This document shows, piece by piece, positions 6,147-10,672 of a stretch of DNA of 10,672 bases (its first letter is position 1; every line of letters starts with the position of its first letter). The translations under genes were made by a program, and so were the position numbers. The notes under the pieces were generated by a model, which was not told the DNA's origin, did not search any database, and saw nothing but the letters and a program-made list of their open reading frames with translations. Source of the DNA: Nereida sp965655635 (GTDB lineage: Bacteria; Pseudomonadota; Alphaproteobacteria; Rhodobacterales; Rhodobacteraceae); contig NZ_CBFHHE010000046.1 of the NCBI RefSeq assembly GCF_965655635.1, positions 1-10,672 of the forward strand. Direction: 5' to 3'.

Positions 6147-9100
6147 GCACACGTTTGGCAAATGGCGGCCGTCTGATTGATCGAAGCGCCAAAGTAGATT
6201 TCACATTTAACGGCAAACGCCTGAGCGGGTTTGCCGGAGACACTTTGGCTTCTGCCCTTTTGGGGGAAGATCAGATGTTGATGGGCCGGTCGTTCAAGTA
6301 TCACCGTCCACGTGGTGTAGTGGCCTCTGGTGCGGAAGAGCCTAACGCGTTGATGAATTTGGGCGAGGGCAACACGTTTGAACCCAACGCGCGTGCCACA
6401 ACCACACCGCTATTCGGGGGCCTGAAGGCCGCTAGCCAAAACCACTGGCCCAGTCTTGAATTTGATGTCGGTGCCATCAACAAGCATTTGTCGCGTTTTT
6501 TGCCTGCGGGTTTTTATTACAAGATGTTCATTCACCCGCGGCCTTTGTGGAAGCATGTCTATGAGCCGTTTATTCGCCGGTCTGCGGGGCTTGGCCGCGC
6601 ACCTGACGCGGAAGCGCGTGATCCCGATACTTACGAGCATTTCTATCACCACACGGATGTTTTGGTCATTGGGGGTGGCACGGCGGGTTTGAGTGCTGCT
6701 CTTACCGCCGGGCGTGCCGGTCTTGATGTGACGTTGATGGAACAAAACGGCGAGTGGGGGGGGCGCGCACCTGTTGATGCAACCTGCGGTGTGCCTTCTG
6801 AAATTGACGGTATTGCCGTTGATGAGTGGATCAATAACACCGTTCAAGCACTTGAAAAGATGAAAAATGTCACTCTGCGGACTCGTACAATGGGCGCGGG
6901 GGTGTATGACCACGGTTATGTGCTTTGTTATGAGCGGTTGCGTGATCACGCGCCTGAACTGGATGGTCCGCGTCACCGTTTGTGGAAAGTCCGCGCGCAG
7001 CAGATCATCACAGCAACCGGTGCGATTGAACGGCCTTTGTCGTTTGCTGGTAATGATATTCCGGGCGTTATGTTGGCGTCTGCGGTGCGCGATTATGCTG
7101 TAAACTACGGCGTCAGCGCAGGCGACCGCACGGTTGTTGTGACCAACAATGACGATGCGTACCGCACGGCGATTGCCATGGTTCAGGCGGGCTTGTCCGT
7201 GCCTGCAATCGTTGATGCGCGCACGATGCCGGATCAGGGGTTTGTGTCCCAAGCCCGCGCTTTGGGCATTGAAGTAAAGCAGGGCATGGGCATCGCCAAA
7301 GTCAAAGGCACCAAGCGTGTGACCGGTGTCGCGCTTTGCTTGCAAGCAGGCGAAGGTGCAGTCCTTGAGGAAATCAAATGTGACGTGGTTGCAATGTCAG
7401 GCGGCTGGAGCCCCGTTGTACACATGTGGTCACATTGCGGTGGGAAGTTGACGTGGGATGAGGACGGGCAGTTTTTCCGCCCTGATCCAGATCGCGCGCC
7501 AACAAGCCATGACGGCAAAGCGTTTGTAAGTGTCGCTGGTGCTGCGAACGGGCATATGATGCTGGGTGCAGGCCTTGCTGACGGTGCAAGCTGTGCAGCT
7601 AAAGTCGTTGCTGCGTGCGGCAAAAAGGTGAAGGCCAAAGATCCTGTACCGTCTGCAACCGACGTGACTGAGGCGCCGATGGCACCGGTATGGATCATGC
7701 CCCAAGGCGCGAATATCTCGCTGCGTGCGAAGATGTGGCTGGACTATCAGAACGACGTGAAAGTGAGCGACGTTCAGCTGGCTGCCCAAGAGGGATATGA
7801 GAGTGTTGAGCACACCAAGCGCTACACCACGCTTGGCATGGCTACAGATCAGGGTAAGCTGAGCAATATCAATGGTCTGGCGGTTCTTTCGGGTGCGCTT
7901 AATGCGCCAATTCCGGCTGTCGGCACCACCACATTCCGTCCGCCTTACACGCCCATCTCTATGGGATCGATCGCAGGTGAGGCGAAGGGTAATATTTTCC
8001 AGCCCATGCGCCGAAGCCCGCTTCACGATTGGCATGACGACAATGGTGTGTACTGGGAGCCCGTGGGTCATTGGCGCCGTCCATATTGCTACACGCGTGA
8101 TGGTGAAAGCCACGAAGACGCAGTTAACCGCGAAGTGAAAAACACGCGTGAAAACCTTGGTCTGTTGGATGCCTCAACTTTGGGCAAGATCATTGTCAAA
8201 GGTCCAGATGCGGGTCGTTTTCTCGACATGCTGTACACGAACATGATGTCAAACCTGAAAGTTGGCCGCTGCCGCTATGGTTTGATGTGCTCCGAGAACG
8301 GCTTTTTGATGGATGACGGCGTTGTTGCGCGCATCGATGAGGACACCTGGCTATGCCACACCACATCCGGCGGGGCGGATCACATTCATCAACATATTGA
8401 AGAGTGGCTTCAAACCGAATGGTGGGACTGGAAAGTCTACGTTGCCAACGTCACTGAGCAATATGGTCAGATCGCTGTTGTTGGCCCCAACGCGCGCAAA
8501 GTTCTCGAAACCCTGGGTGGCATGGACGTGAGCCAAGACGCGCTGTCATTTATGGGGTGGGCCGATGGTACGCTTGCGGGGATTGATGTGCGCATTTTCC
8601 GTATCAGTTTCTCGGGTGAGTTGTCCTACGAGATTGCCGTGAAGGCAGGCCAAGCCCGCGCCCTTTGGGACGCGATCTATAAAGCGGGCCAAGACTTTGG
8701 CGTGATGCCCTACGGTACTGAAACTCTTCACGTTCTTCGTGCTGAAAAAGGCTTCATCATGATTGGTGATGAGACTGATGGTACGGTCATTCCGCAGGAT
8801 TTAAACCTGCAATGGGCGCTGTCGAAGAAGAAAGAAGATTATCTTGGCAAGCGCGCACATGAGCGTAGCTTCATGGCTGATCCTGCGCGCTGGAAGCTGG
8901 TTGGTCTGCTGACAACGGATCGCAGCGTGATCCCTGATGGGGCGTATGCTGTCGCCGACAGGGTCAATGATAACGGTCAGCGCAATACCCAAGGGCGCAT
9001 CACATCAAGCTACTACTCCGCTACAATGGAGCGGGGCATTGCCATGGCGCTGGTTAAGGACGGTCCGGACCGGATGGGCGAAGTGTTGACCTTCCCCAAG

Positions 9101-9178
9101 ACGGACGGAACCGAGGTGCGTGCGGAAATCGTTGATCCTGTATTTTACGATAAAGAGGGGGCTAAGCAAAATGTCTAA
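6143..9178 (+). CDS. soxA: Sarcosine oxidase subunit alpha (SoxA)
   Basis: A 1011-residue multidomain protein of normal family length. In order: an N-terminal 2Fe-2S-ferredoxin-like domain lacking the cluster cysteines (about 1-105, with GRSFKYHRPRGVVASGAEEPNAL); a Rossmann NAD-binding domain with VIGGGTAGLSAAL (about 175-187; GGGTAG is the GxGxxG turn); the middle oxidoreductase region with ITATGAIERPLSFAGNDIPGV; a small domain ending in CGKKVKAK; then from about 620 a GcvT-like aminomethyltransferase half (DASTLGKIIVKGPDA, then RISFSGELSYEIAV) that binds tetrahydrofolate and receives the methyl-derived one-carbon unit. The C-terminal barrel contains GRITSSYYSATMERGIAMALV. The start at 6143 is chosen because ATG overlaps the soxD stop and has GGAG nine bases upstream; ATG 6128 would add only five residues. 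It overlaps soxG by eight bases. Confidence 0.96.
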   Translation: MSTRLANGGRLIDRSAKVDFTFNGKRLSGFAGDTLASALLGEDQMLMGRSFKYHRPRGVVASGAEEPNALMNLGEGNTFEPNARATTTPLFGGLKAASQNHWPSLEFDVGAINKHLSRFLPAGFYYKMFIHPRPLWKHVYEPFIRRSAGLGRAPDAEARDPDTYEHFYHHTDVLVIGGGTAGLSAALTAGRAGLDVTLMEQNGEWGGRAPVDATCGVPSEIDGIAVDEWINNTVQALEKMKNVTLRTRTMGAGVYDHGYVLCYERLRDHAPELDGPRHRLWKVRAQQIITATGAIERPLSFAGNDIPGVMLASAVRDYAVNYGVSAGDRTVVVTNNDDAYRTAIAMVQAGLSVPAIVDARTMPDQGFVSQARALGIEVKQGMGIAKVKGTKRVTGVALCLQAGEGAVLEEIKCDVVAMSGGWSPVVHMWSHCGGKLTWDEDGQFFRPDPDRAPTSHDGKAFVSVAGAANGHMMLGAGLADGASCAAKVVAACGKKVKAKDPVPSATDVTEAPMAPVWIMPQGANISLRAKMWLDYQNDVKVSDVQLAAQEGYESVEHTKRYTTLGMATDQGKLSNINGLAVLSGALNAPIPAVGTTTFRPPYTPISMGSIAGEAKGNIFQPMRRSPLHDWHDDNGVYWEPVGHWRRPYCYTRDGESHEDAVNREVKNTRENLGLLDASTLGKIIVKGPDAGRFLDMLYTNMMSNLKVGRCRYGLMCSENGFLMDDGVVARIDEDTWLCHTTSGGADHIHQHIEEWLQTEWWDWKVYVANVTEQYGQIAVVGPNARKVLETLGGMDVSQDALSFMGWADGTLAGIDVRIFRISFSGELSYEIAVKAGQARALWDAIYKAGQDFGVMPYGTETLHVLRAEKGFIMIGDETDGTVIPQDLNLQWALSKKKEDYLGKRAHERSFMADPARWKLVGLLTTDRSVIPDGAYAVADRVNDNGQRNTQGRITSSYYSATMERGIAMALVKDGPDRMGEVLTFPKTDGTEVRAEIVDPVFYDKEGAKQNV

Positions 9179-9737
9179 GGCGATCTCGGCCCTGAACGGG
9201 CAACGTTTTGAAGGGGCGGTTACGGTCAAGGACCTTGGCCCGCGCGGCATGATTACCCTACGCGGTGATCTTTCATCTGCCGCTCTGAAAAAAGCGGCAA
9301 CAAGTGTCAGTGGCGCAGAAATGCCCCAAGCCGGCATGTGCACGATCGCGAAAGATCAAGGCATTGCTTGGATGTCGCCGGACGAATTGCTGGTGGTTCT
9401 GCCCTATGCGGACGTCGATGGCGCGATCGCGAAGATGGGCAAAACACTGAAAGATACGCACCACTTGTTGGCGGATGTTAGTGACGCGCGCAGCATCATT
9501 CGCGTACAAGGTACCGGCGTGAGAGATGTTATTGCGAAATTGAGCCCCGCTGATATGCGCCCAAGCAGTTTTGCTGTTGGTACCATGCGCCGGACGCGGA
9601 TGGCCCAAGTTGCTGCCGCTTTCTGGATGCGGGATGCGCGTACAATCGACGTGACCTGCTTCCGCTCCGTGTCCGAGTATGTCTTTGGTATCTTGAGCGC
9701 TGCCGCAGCCAAAGGTGCAGAGGTTTATCCAAAGTAG
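9171..9737 (+). CDS. soxG: Sarcosine oxidase subunit gamma (SoxG)
   Basis: A 188-residue protein, the gamma subunit of heterotetrameric sarcosine oxidase. Recognisable parts are the MITLRGDL segment (27-34), IAWMSPDELLVVLP (65-78), HHLLADVSDARSIIRVQG (97-114) and a C-terminal FRSVSEYVFGIL (164-175), all characteristic of SoxG. The subunit has no cofactor of its own and caps the alpha/beta core near the folate-binding side. The ATG at 9171 follows AGAGGGGG (9154-9161) and overlaps the end of soxA by eight bases. A longer in-frame form from GTG 9120 would add 17 residues with no resemblance to the family. It is the last sox gene; a GC-rich hairpin and an independent superoxide dismutase gene follow. 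No folate one-carbon genes (such as purU, folD or glyA) come next. Confidence 0.95.
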   Translation: MSKAISALNGQRFEGAVTVKDLGPRGMITLRGDLSSAALKKAATSVSGAEMPQAGMCTIAKDQGIAWMSPDELLVVLPYADVDGAIAKMGKTLKDTHHLLADVSDARSIIRVQGTGVRDVIAKLSPADMRPSSFAVGTMRRTRMAQVAAAFWMRDARTIDVTCFRSVSEYVFGILSAAAAKGAEVYPK

Positions 9738-9768
9738 CCAGAGCACAAAAATAAGCAGCTTGCATTTG

Positions 9769-9794
9769 ACCGCCCCCCTTGACGTGGGGGCGGT
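9769..9794 (+). terminator. GC-rich hairpin after soxG, without a T-run
   Basis: ACCGCCCCC (9769-9777) and GGGGGCGGT (9786-9794) form a perfect nine-base-pair stem around an eight-base loop. It lies 31 bases after the soxG stop. No T-tract follows, so it may be a 3' end-stabilising or attenuating structure instead of a true intrinsic terminator. It sits in the sodB leader/promoter region, so a role in sodB expression is also possible. Confidence 0.5.
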
Positions 9795-9855
9795 GCCGCC
9801 TCATTTCAAGCGGTAGCGATCCGTAATATCAATTGACGAGAGAGGAGCCTCACAG

Positions 9856-10455
9856 ATGGCTTTTGAACTTCCTGACCTTCCCTATGCACATGATGCGCTT
9901 GCTGCGCACGGTATGTCTGCAGAGACGCTTGAGTACCACCACGACCTGCACCACAAGGCTTACGTGGATAACGGCAATAAATTGATTGCTGGCACCGAGT
10001 GGGACGGCAAATCCATGGAAGAGATCATCGTCGGCACATATGACGCGACTTCCGTTGCCCAAAACGGTATCTTCAATAACATCAGCCAACTTTGGAACCA
10101 CAACCAGTTTTGGGAGATGATGGGCCCGAACGCGTCTGCAATGCCGTCCGAGCTTGAAAAGGCCATCGTGGAGAGCTTTGGTTCAGTCGACGAATTCAAA
10201 TCACAATTCAGCGCTGCTGGTGCAGGCCAATTTGGTTCTGGCTGGGCATGGTTGGTAAAAGATACCGACGGCGCGTTGAAAGTGACAAAGACAGAAAACG
10301 GTGTGAACCCGCTTTGCTTTGGCCAAACAGCGCTGCTTGGTTGCGATGTGTGGGAGCACAGCTACTACATTGATTTCCGCAACAAGCGTCCAGCGTACCT
10401 GACCAGCTTCCTTGATAACTTGGTCAACTGGGAGAACGTCGCTTCACGCATGTGA
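9856..10455 (+). CDS. sodB: Superoxide dismutase, iron type (SodB)
   Basis: A 199-residue cytoplasmic enzyme that converts superoxide to oxygen and hydrogen peroxide. The start FELPDLPYAHDALAAHGMSAETLEYHHDLHH matches the Fe/Mn superoxide dismutase family. Metal ligands by comparison with E. coli SodB are His28, His82 (LWNHNQFW), Asp164 and His168 (CDVWEHSYYIDFRN). Gln78 in NNISQLWNH occupies the place of the iron-enzyme glutamine (Gln69 in E. coli SodB), and Gly149 replaces the manganese-enzyme glutamine (Gln146 in E. coli SodA), so I call it iron-type, though cambialistic activity cannot be excluded. GAGGAG (9842-9847) lies eight bases before the ATG. It has its own upstream region and a strong terminator, so it is probably monocistronic, although it lies 118 bases after soxG on the same strand. 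Confidence 0.96.
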   Translation: MAFELPDLPYAHDALAAHGMSAETLEYHHDLHHKAYVDNGNKLIAGTEWDGKSMEEIIVGTYDATSVAQNGIFNNISQLWNHNQFWEMMGPNASAMPSELEKAIVESFGSVDEFKSQFSAAGAGQFGSGWAWLVKDTDGALKVTKTENGVNPLCFGQTALLGCDVWEHSYYIDFRNKRPAYLTSFLDNLVNWENVASRM

Positions 10456-10482
10456 TAGCGCACCTGCTTCTGGGATAATTGA

Positions 10483-10515
10483 GCCGCCGCCTGAGGATAT
10501 CAGCGGCGGCTTTTT
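10483..10515 (+). terminator. Rho-independent terminator after sodB
   Basis: The arms GCCGCCGCCTGA (10483-10494) and TCAGCGGCGGC (10500-10510) form an 11-base-pair GC-rich stem with one bulged C and a short loop, followed at once by TTTTT (10511-10515). It begins 27 bases after the sodB stop and is a textbook intrinsic terminator separating sodB from the following transporter gene. Confidence 0.92.
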
Positions 10516-10553
10516 CATTTGACCCGCCGCAGGAATGGGCGCACTGCTGCGTC

Positions 10554-10672
10554 ATGACTGAAAGTTTCAAAGGTGTAGCGGCAATGATTGCCGCCTGTGT
10601 CGTCTGGGGGCTGTCACCGCTTTTCTACGCACAGTTCAGCGATATCCCGACCATTGATATTTTGGCGCTCCG
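10554..10672 (+). CDS. rarD: EamA/RarD family transporter, N-terminal fragment (3' truncated by window edge)
   Basis: Thirty-nine residues are visible before the window ends. The first membrane helix (AMIAACVVWGLSPLFYAQF) with the WGLSPLFY pattern, then IPTIDILALR, matches the beginning of RarD-like members of the drug/metabolite transporter superfamily, which normally have ten membrane helices and about 300 residues. The substrate is unknown. The ATG at 10554 lacks a clear ribosome binding site (AGGAA at 10531 is too distant), and no other upstream start is in frame before a terminator; the internal ATG at 10584 is a less likely alternative. The gene follows the sodB terminator and so needs its own promoter, for which I see no convincing site. 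Confidence 0.7.
   Translation, partial: MTESFKGVAAMIAACVVWGLSPLFYAQFSDIPTIDILAL

Noticed and set aside
6410..7345. Long minus-strand open frame (311 residues) opposite soxA
   Set aside because: Its composition (rich in His, Arg and Asn, with no fold pattern) is that of a codon-bias shadow of soxA, which is unambiguous on the plus strand.
7430..8113. Minus-strand open frame of 227 residues opposite soxA
   Set aside because: Same reason: fully inside a conserved coding region, low-complexity Arg/Thr/His composition and no ribosome binding site noted.
9120..9170. Longer SoxG start from a GTG inside soxA
   Set aside because: The added residues do not resemble SoxG, while the ATG at 9171 has a strong purine-rich ribosome binding site at 9154-9161.
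1..10672. Defence, toxin-antitoxin, prophage, transposon, CRISPR or secondary-metabolite system
   Set aside because: No repeats, integrase, transposase, nuclease-helicase pair or biosynthetic enzymes are visible; the genes are conserved metabolic and housekeeping functions in even codon usage, so nothing suggests an accessory island.

Overview
The window looks like a piece of a marine alphaproteobacterial chromosome, most likely from the roseobacter group of Rhodobacteraceae. This rests on protein style (DusA, RuvX, CcmI, a DUF1289 protein, the heterotetrameric sarcosine oxidase and the SodB-like enzyme all have typical alphaproteobacterial forms) and on moderately high GC. I cannot name a genus from sequence alone. 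Coding density is high, and I see no mobile element, CRISPR array, tRNA or rRNA.

Layout: (1) Bases 1-2049, plus strand: the 3' part of dusA (tRNA-dihydrouridine synthase), a TauE/SafE-family membrane exporter, and a 252-residue unannotated protein in which I see an HxD...H...R pattern suggestive of an Fe(II)/2-oxoglutarate (PhyH-like) dioxygenase. The genes are tightly spaced and probably co-transcribed. (2) Bases 2122-4080, minus strand: ccmI (cytochrome c maturation), ruvX (Holliday-junction resolvase family) and a small four-cysteine DUF1289 protein. ccmI and ruvX overlap by ATGA, and the third gene lies four bases beyond ruvX. A hairpin separates this operon from the convergent first group. 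(3) Bases 4274-9737, plus strand: soxB, soxD, soxA and soxG, the four subunits of heterotetrameric sarcosine oxidase, in the usual B-D-A-G order. Unusually, the 298-base space between soxB and soxD holds a small gene on the opposite strand, coding for a 63-residue single-pass membrane protein with a TTG start and a near-ideal ribosome binding site. (4) Bases 9856-10455: an iron-type superoxide dismutase with a strong intrinsic terminator behind it. (5) From 10554 to the window edge: the start of a RarD/EamA-type transporter.

How the genes work together: the sox genes oxidatively demethylate sarcosine, an end product of choline, glycine betaine and creatine breakdown, to glycine, 5,10-methylene-tetrahydrofolate and hydrogen peroxide. 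The superoxide dismutase next door is an oxygen-stress gene, but a hairpin and its own ribosome binding site suggest a separate unit. The other genes are mainly housekeeping functions.

I did not find a clear new multi-gene system. The two items most worth a second look are the putative dioxygenase beside the TauE/SafE exporter and the tiny antisense membrane-protein gene inside the sarcosine oxidase cluster.
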